NCBI GenBank assembly: GCA_017743475.1 | Contig: JAGHYV010000016.1 | Span: forward strand, 1-63,230 | Source of the DNA: Roseiflexus sp. | GTDB taxonomy: Bacteria > Chloroflexota > Chloroflexia > Chloroflexales > Roseiflexaceae | Direction of reading: 5' to 3' | Length of the DNA: 63,230 nucleotides | The notes under the pieces: generated by a model | The model's input: only the letters and a program-made list of their open reading frames with translations | Databases searched by the model: none | Told to the model about the DNA's origin: nothing | Shown: piece by piece, positions 18,532-28,436 of the stretch | Numbering within the stretch: position 1 is the first letter of the stretch | How the letters are laid out: the number at the start of each line of letters is the position of its first letter | Translations under genes and position numbers: made by a program

Positions 18532-19167
18532 CTATATGCCAGCAATGCCTAGCCGCTGTGCATCGGCGCGCAATCCTTCAATAACATGCCCAATGACCTC
18601 ATCAAGCGGCATACCGAGCGCTTCCGCATTGTGAACGATCTCATCACGGCTCACGGCACGCGCGAATGCTTTGTCCTTCATCTTTTTCCGCACCGCTGTC
18701 ACGTCCACCTCAAACACACTCTTCGTCGGACGAACGAGCGCAACCGCAACCACGAAACTCGACAGTTCATCAACCGCCGCCAGCGTCTTCTCCAGCAGCG
18801 TTTCGCGCCCGACACCGCTATAATTCGCGTGCGACAGAATAGCGCGACACACCTCTAGTGACCAGCCATTCAGACGCAAATACGTGACACCGACGAACGG
18901 ATGCATCTGCAACGGCGGCTCGGTAACCTGCCCAGACAGGATGGCTTCAGACGCTGCAGTTGTACGCTCACCAGGCGGGGGCATCTGCGGATAGCGCTCG
19001 AAATCTATATCGTGCAGCAGCCCGATCGCCCCCCACAGATCGGGATCGCCGCCGCTGAGATGCGCAAAGTGACGCATCGACGCAGCAACGGCATAACAGT
19101 GCTTCCGCAGTTGTTCCCCTTGCACCCACTCATGCAGGATTGCTAATGCGCGATCAGTGTACGTCAC
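18532..19167 (-). CDS. HD-domain hydrolase
   Basis: The roughly 211-residue protein has an HD phosphohydrolase core: a first histidine in LRKHCYAVA, the HD pair in GLLHDIDFERYP, a histidine in AILSHANYSG, and an aspartate in AAVDELSSFV. Such proteins often hydrolyse nucleotide phosphates. The C-terminal half has a basic KKMKDKAFAR stretch and a helical tail. The frame has an ATG at 19179, but GGAGGG sits immediately after it and four bases before a GTG at 19167, so I take the GTG. It ends about 40 bases from the end of the convergent kinase pseudogene. Confidence 0.82.
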   Translation of the reverse strand: MTYTDRALAILHEWVQGEQLRKHCYAVAASMRHFAHLSGGDPDLWGAIGLLHDIDFERYPQMPPPGERTTAASEAILSGQVTEPPLQMHPFVGVTYLRLNGWSLEVCRAILSHANYSGVGRETLLEKTLAAVDELSSFVVAVALVRPTKSVFEVDVTAVRKKMKDKAFARAVSRDEIVHNAEALGMPLDEVIGHVIEGLRADAQRLGIAGI

Positions 19168-19436
19168 ACGTCCCTCCATTCCGACGAATTGGCAGGCTCC
19201 AGCATATGCACCAGTCTAGCTTACGCAATGTCGGTACCAGAAAGTCAATACACTTTGCTCATCGGCATCGCCGCGTGTTACAGAGCCGAACACGCACACA
19301 TCCCGCGCACCGTGCTTTGCCGCAAGCGTCAGAATCTCAACGCACTTTTCTCTGACAGTTCCGCCAGCGTCGTTGCCATTACCGCCTTCCCATTATTCTC
19401 CACACCACACGTATTACTGCTCGTATCAATTCAATC

Positions 19437-19485
19437 GTTCTCAGTTCTCAGTTCTTGGTTCTCGGTTCTTGGTTCTCAGTTCTCC
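19437..19485. repeat. Heptamer repeat array at the 3' end of rlmB
   Basis: Seven perfect-length 7-base units on the plus strand: GTTCTCA, GTTCTCA, GTTCTTG, GTTCTCG, GTTCTTG, GTTCTCA, GTTCTCC. The array runs into the coding region of rlmB and encodes its last residues (TENQEPRTKN). Confidence 0.95.
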
Positions 19486-20233
19486 TCCATGCCCGCTCCC
19501 GCACCCGCCACGCATGGTATAACACAATACTCCCAGCGACGGCGACGTTCAGCGACGCAATCTGCCCGCGCATCGGCAGCCGGACGAGAAAATCACAGCG
19601 TTCACGTGTCAGACGCGCCAGCCCTGAACCTTCCGCGCCAAGCACCAGCGCCAGCGGCAGATCAAGATCGACCCGATCATACTCATATGCGCGTTCGTCA
19701 TCCTCAACCCCCACAACCCACACGCCAGCGTGCTGAATCTGCTCAATTGTTGCAGCCAGATTCGTGACAATCGCAATCCGCAGATGTTCAACGGCACCGG
19801 ACGACGCATTCACCACTGCTGGCGTCACTTCTGCCGCGCGTCTGCCAGGCATCACCACCCCATGTACGCCGACAACCTCGGCAGTACGCAGTAATGTGCC
19901 GACATTCTGCGGGTCCTGAAGATGATCGAGCAACAGCAGGAACGCCGGTTCACCGCGTTCCTCTGCGAGCGCCAGGCAGTCGTTGAGATCTACATACGGA
20001 TAATCACTGCACTCCAGCGCCACACCCTGGTGATTCGCATCACGCAACCGCCGGTCGAGTTCGCGTCGGTCAATGCGCTCAACTGGCACGCCTGCTTCCC
20101 CGGCAATTCGGACGATGTCGCCGAGCGTGCCGGTTTCCTGCGCACCTGCTGAAACCAGCAAGCGTTGAAACGTGCGTCGTCGGGCGCGCAATGCTTCGCG
20201 CACCGCATTGCGACCGTAGAGCAGATCGGGCAT
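19448..20233 (-). CDS. rlmB: SpoU/TrmH-family rRNA 2'-O-methyltransferase (RlmB type)
   Basis: The 261-residue protein has a substrate-binding N-terminus (LLYGRNAVREAL) and a SPOUT methyltransferase domain with LLDHLQDPQNVGTLLRTAE, LVLGAEGSGLARL and LPMRGQIASLNVAVAGSI. These motifs are typical of 23S rRNA Gm2251 methyltransferase RlmB. The ATG at 20233 has GGAG at nine bases. It starts 17 bases after dnaJ and so belongs to the heat-shock operon. The C-terminal tail is encoded by a heptamer repeat array and so is probably not conserved. Confidence 0.92.
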   Translation of the reverse strand: MPDLLYGRNAVREALRARRRTFQRLLVSAGAQETGTLGDIVRIAGEAGVPVERIDRRELDRRLRDANHQGVALECSDYPYVDLNDCLALAEERGEPAFLLLLDHLQDPQNVGTLLRTAEVVGVHGVVMPGRRAAEVTPAVVNASSGAVEHLRIAIVTNLAATIEQIQHAGVWVVGVEDDERAYEYDRVDLDLPLALVLGAEGSGLARLTRERCDFLVRLPMRGQIASLNVAVAGSIVLYHAWRVRERAWRRTENQEPRTKN

Positions 20234-20250
20234 GTCGGAAGGCTCCAATG

Positions 20251-21363
<1,113 letters not shown>

Positions 21364-21404
21364 ATGCCGCCTCAGCAACGCTCAAGAGGTAATGTTCTGA
21401 GCAT

Positions 21405-23188
21405 TCAATGTGCACGACCCGCTTCCTCGTCCCGATCACTGCGCGCAGCAGTGATTTGCACCAGTTGCTGCAGCGCAACCGTATGTTTTGCCATCCGATT
21501 GCGTATCTCATTATTGTCGTCACCCTTGATCGCCAGGCGCACAGCTATGATCCGTTCCTGAATATGGACACGCACTGTCTCGTCCAATGTCTCGCTGGCT
21601 TCGCACAATCCACGCTCAGCATTGTAGACAACGCCATCTGCGGCGTTGCGCGCTGCGATCAGGTCCACGACGCTACCGAAATCCTCTTTGGCATATTGAT
21701 CCGCCTCTGCAATCATCCGCTGAATCTCGTTCTCTGGAAAGACCAGACGATAATGTGCTGCGCAACCCTCGTTCGCTTATCGATTGCCGAGACATTCAGA
21801 ATGCCGTCTGGATCAATATCGGACGTAATCTCAATCCGAGATACGCCACGCGGCGCTGACGGGATGCCATCGAGCACGAAGCGACCGAGGGATTTACTGG
21901 CGCGCTCGCCCTGCAGCACATATTGACGCTGCCCTGATTATTTGAAGCCGTTGAGAAAACCTGACTCTTGCGAGTTGGAATAGTCGTATTGCGCTTGATC
22001 AGCGGCGTCATGACGCTGCCGGGCGTTTCGATGCCGAGTGTCAGCGGCGTCACATCGAGCAGCACCACGTTTCCGATCTCCCCCGCCAGAACGCCTGCCC
22101 AAATTGCGGCGCCAACTGCCACGACCTCGTTCGGATTCGTACTTTGATGCGGCTCACGGTTGAAGAAACGCCGCACCATCTCCTGCACTGCTGGCATCTG
22201 CGTCTGCCCTACCTCCAACGCCACCACATCAATGTCGTTGGGACGCATCCCAGCATCAACAGGCGCCTGACGCATAGGACCGACTGTGCGCTCGATCAGA
22301 TCAACCGTCAACCGCTCCAGGCAAGCGCGGGTGAGCATCAGGTTCAAATACCGCGGACCATAGGCGTCAGCGGTGATGAACGGCAGACTGACGCTGGTTT
22401 GCAGCACGGTTGAGAGTTCCTGCTTGGCTTTTTCGGCGGACTCCTTCAGGCGTTGCGGCGCCGTCCGATCAGTATGCAGATTGAACTCAGTCTCCATCCA
22501 ATCTATGATTTGCTGATCGAAATCATCGCCGCCCAGGTGAGTATTGCCGTTCGTTGCCCTTACCTCGAAGACACCGTCGCCAGGTTCAAGAATCGAAACA
22601 TTGAACGTCTCGCTGCCGAGATCGTACACTACGAAATAATGATACCTGTTCTGATCGAGAGTGTACGCAAGTGCCAGAGCAGTCGGCTCATTAATGCGCA
22701 CCACACCCGGCTCGACGATTTGACCGGCGTCGCGCGTTGCCTGATGTTGTCTATCGGTAAAGCAGGCAGAAACCGCAATAACCGCCTGCGTCACTGGTTC
22801 GCCAGGGTACACCTCAGTGTCAGCTTCGAGTTTTTGCAGTACAAACGACGAGATCTCCTGCGGGCTATGGTCACGCCCAGCCAGATGCACCCAGGCATCG
22901 CCGTTTGGCGTCTCCACCAGGCGATACGGCATTAGTGACCTGCTCCTCCATACCGCCAGGTCGGACAGTTTGCATCCAAGTGGATCGCGTTAGTATACCT
23001 CGGGTCGATTGCTGCCTAATGCCCGGCAACCTGCCCGACCAAGCGTTCCCTTGCCTTATTGATCGCCAACCCCGAAGGAGTAAGGCGGCTTCCCTCGACA
23101 TTGGCAATAACCACCGGTTCGCCGCCTGCCATCGTCGCGACGACAGAGCTAGTCGTGCCAAGGTCGATGCCAAATATTATTTACTCAT
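21405..23188 (-). pseudogene. dnaK: Chaperone DnaK, degraded
   Basis: Hsp70 sequence is recognisable over nearly the whole length, but in at least four pieces. The ATG overlaps the grpE stop, and the frame is lost within four codons (AAATAATA where AAAATAATA is expected). GIDLGTTSS and [13 protein letters not shown] follow in another frame, ending in a TAG. The main piece (to about 21930) carries [18 protein letters not shown] and [11 protein letters not shown]. Two further shifts separate the substrate-binding parts near 21930 and 21730. Conserved ATPase residues are also changed: DLGSETFN for DLGGGTFD, and VSACFTDRQ for VPAYFNDSQ. Loss of function is near certain. Confidence 0.92.
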
Positions 23189-23795
23189 GCGGCGTCTCTG
23201 AGTCTGACGATTGCTTCTTCCCCTGGCTGACCTTCACCATCGCCGGGCGCAACACGCGATCATGCAGCAGATAACCGTGCTGCAACTCGGCAATCACTTT
23301 GCCATCCTCACCGTCCTCTGAGGGCTCATAAATAATTGCCTCATGCCGGTTTGGATCAAATGGCTCCCCCACCGTCTGCATGCGGGAAACCCCCTCGCTT
23401 TCGAGAATCGCCTGCAACTTCTGCGGAATAAGCTTAAACCCACTATACCAGGGGGTTTCAGCAACCTCGGGCGTAACACCTGCCATCGCCCGTTCGAGGT
23501 CATCCATCACTGGCAGCAGCTTAAGGATCAGCGCGGCGCTAGCGCTGCGGATCAACTCAGCACGCTCCTGGTCGGTGCGCCGCTTGAAGTTTTTATAATC
23601 CGCCACTGCACGCAACCAGTTGTCGCGCAGTTCGGCATTTTCACGCTCTAGTTCAGCAATCCGCGCCTGTAACGCCTCGACGCTCGGAGGCGCAGCACTC
23701 TCTTCGATGGGAGCTGCAGTTGTCGTCGCCTCCTGACCGTCAGTCGTCGTTTCAGGCTGCTCTTCGTGCGGTATTGGTTGCAATTGTTCCGACAT
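23181..23795 (-). CDS. grpE: Nucleotide exchange factor GrpE
   Basis: The 204-residue protein has an acidic N-terminal tail, a long coiled coil (EALQARIAELERENAELRD) and the GrpE head with ADYKNFKRRTDQE, LLPVMDDLERAM, GVSRMQTVGEPFDPNRHEAI and a C-terminus with GYLLHDRVLRPAMVKVS. GrpE exchanges ADP on DnaK. The ATG at 23795 follows GGGGAGGT at good spacing, so the open frame further upstream is discarded. It lies 37 bases after hrcA and overlaps the start of the dnaK pseudogene. GrpE and DnaJ remain intact although the partner between them does not. Confidence 0.96.
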   Translation of the reverse strand: MSEQLQPIPHEEQPETTTDGQEATTTAAPIEESAAPPSVEALQARIAELERENAELRDNWLRAVADYKNFKRRTDQERAELIRSASAALILKLLPVMDDLERAMAGVTPEVAETPWYSGFKLIPQKLQAILESEGVSRMQTVGEPFDPNRHEAIIYEPSEDGEDGKVIAELQHGYLLHDRVLRPAMVKVSQGKKQSSDSETPHE

Positions 23796-23832
23796 GCGGA
23801 TCAACCTCCCCTCACAGGGCTGATAATCATGA

Positions 23833-24912
23833 TCATGGTTCACCACTCAAGCGGTTTGCACCCTCGATGCCGTAGAGTTCCGCCAGCAGATCACTCATCA
23901 CTGCCGAGATATAGCGCACTGCCGATATGGCACGCGGGTACGCCATACGTGTCGGACCGATCACACCGAGCACGCCGACAATTTCGCCACCGCCATAGCG
24001 TGAGAGCACGACACTATACTCACGCATTTCATCATAACTATGTTCGCCGCCGATCACCACCTGAACACCGCTGCTGGAGAGCGCACGCGGTATCAGCGTC
24101 CCAAGCGCCCGACCGCTCTGCAGGATCTCGACCATCCGACGCACCCGCTCGACACGCGAGAACTCAGGCTGGTTCAGGATTTCAATCAAGCCATCGCTGT
24201 GAATATCGCTGCTGATATGCTCGTTGAACTGATGCATCGCTTTCACGACCAGATCGAGCACCTGACAGACGAGTGCGTTGCCGCCGGGCGGTTCCTGCGC
24301 CCGTTCCTGCTTCAACACCTCCTCGATCCGCTCGACCGGCGCGTCACAGCAACGCTCATTGATCTGCGCAGCACAGCGACTCAACTCCTCCTGCGTCATT
24401 GCCATATCGAGCGTTAGCGTTTGTTGCCGGATTGTGCCATCGTGCAGCACCAGCACCATGAGCGCCGTTGTATCGTGGATCGAGATCAACTCCAGATGCT
24501 TCAGGCGCGCCTGTTGCGCACGCGGCGGCGTCACAACCGATGCGTTCTGGGCGGTGCGCGCCAGCACCGCACCCGCCAGCTGGATCCACTGGTCGAGCTC
24601 GCTGCGCACCTGATAGAACTGGTGACGGATCGTGCGTTGCTCCGTCACCGAAAGCGGCGTGCGATCCATCAGGTTCTCGACAAAATAGCGGTATCCTGCA
24701 TCAGTCGGTACGCGCCCGGCCGATGTGTGCAGATGTGTCAGATATCCGAGATCCTCCAGCGCCGCCAGCTCGTTTCGCACGGTTGCAGGCGATACATTGA
24801 GCCTGTATTTGCGCACCAGCAGTTCCGAGGCTACCGGCTGCGAACTCTCAATGAACTCCTGGATCGCCAGTTTCAGGATCAGCCGGCGGCGATCGGTTAG
24901 ATCGGTCGTCAT
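23833..24912 (-). CDS. hrcA: Heat-inducible transcription repressor HrcA
   Basis: HrcA represses heat-shock operons by binding CIRCE operators. The 359-residue protein has the N-terminal winged helix ([53 protein letters not shown]) and the C-terminal GAF-like part with [20 protein letters not shown] and [17 protein letters not shown]. The start at 24912 follows AGAGGA; the frame continues upstream for 37 codons without support. A perfect-spacing CIRCE lies 150 bases upstream, so the operon is autoregulated. Confidence 0.96.
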   Translation of the reverse strand: MTTDLTDRRRLILKLAIQEFIESSQPVASELLVRKYRLNVSPATVRNELAALEDLGYLTHLHTSAGRVPTDAGYRYFVENLMDRTPLSVTEQRTIRHQFYQVRSELDQWIQLAGAVLARTAQNASVVTPPRAQQARLKHLELISIHDTTALMVLVLHDGTIRQQTLTLDMAMTQEELSRCAAQINERCCDAPVERIEEVLKQERAQEPPGGNALVCQVLDLVVKAMHQFNEHISSDIHSDGLIEILNQPEFSRVERVRRMVEILQSGRALGTLIPRALSSSGVQVVIGGEHSYDEMREYSVVLSRYGGGEIVGVLGVIGPTRMAYPRAISAVRYISAVMSDLLAELYGIEGANRLSGEP

Positions 24913-25061
24913 AGACTGTTCCTCTGGCACGTCATATGCGGCAGAAGCCCGTGCGCGCCCGCCTGTCACCGCCAGGAAGGGATCTGGCGTCCCTTTGAGA
25001 GTCGCTCCTGACCGCTGAGTCACGCATCCCTTTCCACACTTCTGTGCTGCTTCTCAGCCTT

Positions 25062-25088
25062 TTAGCACTCTCAATCATCGAGTGCTAG
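25062..25088 (-). promoter_or_regulatory. CIRCE operator of the hrcA operon
   Basis: TTAGCACTC (25062-25070), nine bases, GAGTGCTAG (25080-25088). Eight of nine arm positions match the canonical inverted repeat bound by HrcA. It lies between the candidate promoter and hrcA. Confidence 0.95.
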
Positions 25089-25137
25089 CATCGCGGGCTA
25101 AACGATTGGCGTGCCTTCGCACGCCATCGCGCGTTGT

Positions 25138-25167
25138 ATTGTATCATACTTCCTGCTCGCTCTGCAA
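25138..25167 (-). promoter_or_regulatory. Candidate promoter of the heat-shock operon
   Basis: On the minus strand TTGCAG (25162-25167) and TACAAT (25138-25143) are 18 bases apart. The start of transcription would fall about 45 bases upstream of the CIRCE, which then lies in the leader. A TATGAT overlaps the -10 as an alternative. Confidence 0.45.
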
Positions 25168-25306
25168 CGATTGATCGAAAGGTAAATGTTCACATTTCTC
25201 TTGGGAGCGAGGGCATATCGCTCTCGTAGACGCGACGAAAGCGGAACACTCTTGTTCCCAGGCGCGTATGTTACCCCCTGTGTAAACAGTTACATTAAAA
25301 GGAGAA

Positions 25307-25453
25307 ATGCGCTTGGAGTCGCTCATTGTCATTCTTGCCGCCGCAATTGCGGTGTACGTCGTTTTCAAGATCGTGACCGGCATTCTTCGCTTCATTATCT
25401 CCCTGGCAATCATTGGTGCCGTCGTCTTTCTGCTGATACAGTTTCTCTCCTGA
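25307..25453 (+). CDS. Small membrane protein, 48 residues
   Basis: The ATG at 25307 follows a strong AAAAGGAG. The 48-residue product begins MRLESLIVILAAAIAVYVVF and is hydrophobic over two segments separated by KIVTGILR, so it probably spans the membrane twice. I do not recognise a family. It lies between the divergent heat-shock operon promoter and a structured RNA. The ribosome binding site, clean stop and membrane-like pattern support a real gene despite its size. Confidence 0.65.
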   Translation: MRLESLIVILAAAIAVYVVFKIVTGILRFIISLAIIGAVVFLLIQFLS

Positions 25454-25469
25454 ACGAACAGTGACAGAA

Positions 25470-25498
25470 TTGCACGTCATCTGCAAGGCTGATATAAT
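25470..25498 (+). promoter_or_regulatory. Strong sigma70-type promoter of the structured RNA
   Basis: TTGCAC (25470-25475) and a perfect TATAAT (25493-25498) are 17 bases apart. Transcription would start near 25505, shortly after the stop of the small membrane protein gene. Confidence 0.8.
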
Positions 25499-25504
25499 AA
25501 CAAC

Positions 25505-25748
25505 CGCGATGGAGACGACTCAGGGGGAAACCGACAATTAGTGAGCTACCGGTCGGTGCTAGGCAGTTGCGGCTCATACGCTAAGCTCCTTCTGACTCCC
25601 ACAGGCAAAGGCCGCCTGCCCTGACCAGCGTTGGAAGCGCCCGTTATTGCGCATTCATTGTGGCTGCATCTATACAGATGCGGCGAATGTATGAAGGTAG
25701 CGCTACGGGATGGAAAACTCCTCGTCCTTCGCGGACGCGGGGTTTTTT
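25505..25748 (+). ncRNA. Unidentified structured RNA, or leader of the Nudix gene
   Basis: A roughly 245-nt transcript is bounded by a consensus promoter and an intrinsic terminator and contains no plausible reading frame. Visible hairpins include ACCGAC/GTCGGT, CAGGC/GCCTG, GCGC/GCGC and a nine-pair stem around GCTGCATCT with an ATAC loop. I could not match it to RNase P, tmRNA, SRP RNA or common riboswitch cores by eye. The next gene starts only 17 bases after the T run, so the RNA may be a cis-acting attenuator. If it is a free RNA, 6S RNA is one candidate I cannot exclude. Confidence 0.65.
25714..25748 (+). terminator. Intrinsic terminator ending the structured RNA
   Basis: AAAACTCC and CGTCC pair with GGACG and GGGGTTTT with a single mismatch and a five-base loop, giving a 13-pair stem that runs into six T residues. 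It is followed directly by the Nudix gene. Confidence 0.88.
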
Positions 25749-25764
25749 ATTGAACGATGGTCGT

Positions 25765-26253
25765 ATGCAACAACGCCTGGCAAATGCTGCACTGATGGCG
25801 CTTTATAGCATCGCCCACACGGCGCGCGATCTGATCTGGAGCGTCGCGCGTCCTTCGCTCCTTGGCGTGCGTGCGCTTGTCCTGCGTAACAGTGAAGTGC
25901 TGCTCGTGCGCCATCGTAGCGGCGCCACGCCATGGAGATTGCCCGGCGGCGCGGTCGATCCACATGAGCGGCTGGAAGAGGCAGCACGGCGCGAGATCTA
26001 TGAGGAATCAGGCGTGCCTGCCGAATTTCGGCGCGTCCTCGGAGTGTACGACGCCTTTCGCTTTACTTTCGTTAACTACATCGTCGTCTTTGTCTTCGAG
26101 GCGCAGGGTAATCCGGCTGCACCACGTTCAATCGAGATAGCTGAAGCACGCTTTTTTCCGCTTGATGCCCTGCCCGACGGTATCGATCCCGGGTCGCGCC
26201 GCCGGATCGAGGAATATCGTTCAGGCGCAGCCGGGATTTCAGCACTGTGGTAG
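25765..26253 (+). CDS. Nudix hydrolase
   Basis: The 162-residue protein carries a complete Nudix box (about residues 70-92: GGAVDPHERLEEAARR then EIYEESGV), matching GX5EX7REUXEEXGU. A hydrophobic helix of about 25 residues precedes the domain. Nudix enzymes cleave nucleoside diphosphates linked to another moiety; the substrate is open. I start at the ATG at 25765, as the frame upstream runs through the terminator. There is no good ribosome binding site and no separate promoter, so expression may depend on readthrough of the upstream terminator. Confidence 0.85.
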   Translation: MQQRLANAALMALYSIAHTARDLIWSVARPSLLGVRALVLRNSEVLLVRHRSGATPWRLPGGAVDPHERLEEAARREIYEESGVPAEFRRVLGVYDAFRFTFVNYIVVFVFEAQGNPAAPRSIEIAEARFFPLDALPDGIDPGSRRRIEEYRSGAAGISALW

Positions 26254-26289
26254 GATACGATACACTGTGTACGTCGATCTGGAGTGATT

Positions 26290-26781
26290 ATGCCTGCATA
26301 CACGCCTATTCTGGCAACACTCGGCTACGTCATGTCGCCCGATGGTGCATCGGTGCTGATGGTGCATCGTAACGCCCGCCCGGATGATGTCCATTATGGT
26401 AAGTACAACGGTCTGGGCGGCAAACTGCATTCCCACGAGGATGTTGTGAGTGGCATGAAACGCGAGATCCGCGAGGAAGCTGGCATTGAGGCGGAAGACC
26501 TGGTGCTGCGCGGCGTTCTTAACTGGCCCGGATTTGGCAAGAATGAAGAGGACTGGTTCGCCTTTGTCTTTCGCATCGACCGCTGGAGCGGAACACCGTT
26601 CACCAGCAATCCCGAAGGCGACCTGGAGTGGGTGCCGGTTGCGCGCCTGCACGAACTCAACCTGTGGGACAATGATCGCCTGTGGATCGATATGGTCTTT
26701 GCGCGTGATCATCGGACATTCTTCGGCGTCGCACCCTACAAGAACGGCAAAATGGTGTCGTGGAGCTATGTACTGCTCTGA
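26290..26781 (+). CDS. Nudix hydrolase, MutT-like (8-oxo-dGTP diphosphatase type)
   Basis: The 163-residue protein has the Nudix box GGKLHSHEDVVSGMKR followed by EIREEAGI, and the family block NWPGFGKNEEDWFAFVF, which is seen in MutT/NUDT1-like 8-oxo-dGTP diphosphatases. It would remove oxidised nucleotides from the pool. The ATG at 26290 has GGAG at the correct distance; the one two codons upstream does not. It follows another Nudix gene by 36 bases and precedes serS by 12, so the three may be cotranscribed. Confidence 0.88.
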   Translation: MPAYTPILATLGYVMSPDGASVLMVHRNARPDDVHYGKYNGLGGKLHSHEDVVSGMKREIREEAGIEAEDLVLRGVLNWPGFGKNEEDWFAFVFRIDRWSGTPFTSNPEGDLEWVPVARLHELNLWDNDRLWIDMVFARDHRTFFGVAPYKNGKMVSWSYVLL

Positions 26782-26793
26782 AAGGAATCGCCA

Positions 26794-28068
26794 ATGCTGG
26801 ACATTCGACTGATCCGTGAGCAACCCGATCTGGTCAAAGCGGCGCTTGGACGGACTGGCGTCGATCCGGCGCAGGTCGACACAGTGCTGATATACGACGA
26901 GCAACGCCGCACGCTGCTGCGTGAAGTGGAGCAACTGAAAGCGTTGCGGAACGCAGTCTCGAAAGAGATCGGTAAAATGAGCGATGCTGCCGCACGCGAA
27001 GCGAAGATTGCCGAAATGCGCGCCGTTGGTGATCGCATTGCCGAACTGGACCGGGAACTTGCAGCGGTTGAAGAACAGCAGCACGCTGCGCTCATGGAAC
27101 TGCGCAACCTGCCACACCCCTCTGTTCCTGATGGACCCGACGAAACGCACAACGTGGTGATTGCGCAGGAAGGCGAACCACGTACCTTCGATTTCACTCC
27201 CAAACCACACTGGGAATTGGGTGAGACGCTCGATATCATCGACTTCGAGCGAGGCGTCAAACTGTCGGGATCGCGCTTCTACGTGCTTAAGGGTCTGGGC
27301 GCCCGCCTGCAACGCGCTCTCATCCAGTGGATGCTCGATCTCCACATTCAACAGGGATACTACGAGGTTTATACGCCGTTTGTGGTGAAAGAGCAGTGCA
27401 TGTGGGGAGCGCGTCAGTTGCCCAAGTTTCGCGACAACCTCTACCGCGACGTGGAAGATGACCTGTGGCTGGTGCCAACTGCTGAGGTGCCGATAACCAA
27501 TCTGCACCGCGATGAAATCCTCGACGCTGACCAGCTGCCATTGCGCTATTGTGCATATACCCCCTGCTTTCGTCGTGAAAAGATGAGCGCCGGGCGTGAC
27601 GTACGCGGTATTAAGCGCGGGCATCAATTCGACAAGGTCGAAATGTACATGTTCGTTCGCCCAGAGACCAGTTACGATGAACTTGAAAAACTGCGCGCTG
27701 ACGCCGAGGAAACCTGTCGCCTTTTGGGATTGCCCTTTCGCACCAAAGAACTCTGCACCGGCGACCTGGGTTTTGCCGCCACCCGCACCTACGACATTGA
27801 AGTCTGGGCGCCGGGACAGGGCGAGTGGCTTGAAGTCAGTTCATGTTCAAACGTCGAAGCTTTTCAGGCGCGTGCAGCGAATATCCGCTACCGTCCGGAA
27901 CCTGGCGCGCGTCCCGAATATGTTCACACGCTGAATGGCTCAGGATTGGGCTTGCCACGCACCCTCATCGCCATTCTCGAAAACTATCAACAGGCGGACG
28001 GCAGCGTCGTCATCCCCGAGGTGCTGCGCCCGTACATGGGTGGCATCGATGTCATTCGCCGGTCATAA
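26794..28068 (+). CDS. serS: Seryl-tRNA synthetase
   Basis: SerS charges tRNA-Ser and tRNA-Sec. The 424-residue chain has the N-terminal two-helix tRNA-binding coiled coil (residues about 30-100) and the class II catalytic domain with motif 1 ([14 protein letters not shown]), motif 2 ([29 protein letters not shown]) and motif 3 ([18 protein letters not shown]). The length is normal. AAAGGA precedes the ATG. The 12-base gap from the Nudix gene suggests a shared transcript. Confidence 0.97.
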   Translation: MLDIRLIREQPDLVKAALGRTGVDPAQVDTVLIYDEQRRTLLREVEQLKALRNAVSKEIGKMSDAAAREAKIAEMRAVGDRIAELDRELAAVEEQQHAALMELRNLPHPSVPDGPDETHNVVIAQEGEPRTFDFTPKPHWELGETLDIIDFERGVKLSGSRFYVLKGLGARLQRALIQWMLDLHIQQGYYEVYTPFVVKEQCMWGARQLPKFRDNLYRDVEDDLWLVPTAEVPITNLHRDEILDADQLPLRYCAYTPCFRREKMSAGRDVRGIKRGHQFDKVEMYMFVRPETSYDELEKLRADAEETCRLLGLPFRTKELCTGDLGFAATRTYDIEVWAPGQGEWLEVSSCSNVEAFQARAANIRYRPEPGARPEYVHTLNGSGLGLPRTLIAILENYQQADGSVVIPEVLRPYMGGIDVIRRS

Positions 28069-28436
28069 CAGGGTTGCGTAAAGCGAACAGGTGTGCTATT
28101 ATTTCAACACGAATATCGCCTGTTGTACGCGATGATCTGCTCGTGATCACGCTATCAGCAAGGTGCAAAAGGCGAAAGATGCGAAGATTGTCAGGCAATT
28201 TTCGGTGATGCGGCATGCAACGCACTGCCGAGACGCCGGGAGCGCAGAGCGAAAAGAAACAACTCCGCTGCACCTCTGCAGTGCAACACGCAACGCAATG
28301 AGCTGCAGAGACGTCAAGAGCGCAGAGCAAAAACATGACCTCTGTTCTCTGCATCCCGGCAGTGATCCCACACGACGTAAAGGCATCGCTCCGGGCAGGC
28401 TGGACAGAGAACGTTGCTGGCAGCAGGAGGATCACA
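28069..28436. repeat. Intergenic region with dispersed GCAGAGACG..GCGCAGAG repeats
   Basis: Two related copies at about 28218-28256 and 28284-28336 contain CGCACTGCCGAGACGCC then GAGCGCAGAGC with a purine run. The same pattern reappears at 44641-44678 and 44801-44848. No gene is supported in this stretch. It belongs to a dispersed, low-complexity family without an evident coding function. Confidence 0.6.

Noticed and set aside
25505-25748. RNase P, tmRNA, SRP RNA, T-box or cobalamin riboswitch in the structured RNA
   Set aside because: The conserved cores (GAGGAAAGUCCGG, terminal CCA with TpsiC arm, GGAAG/AGCAG, AGGGUGGUACCGCG, GCCACUG) are not present in it.
26239-27627. Open frame of 462 codons on the minus strand
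   Set aside because: It lies opposite serS and the second Nudix gene, both well supported, and has no recognisable domain.
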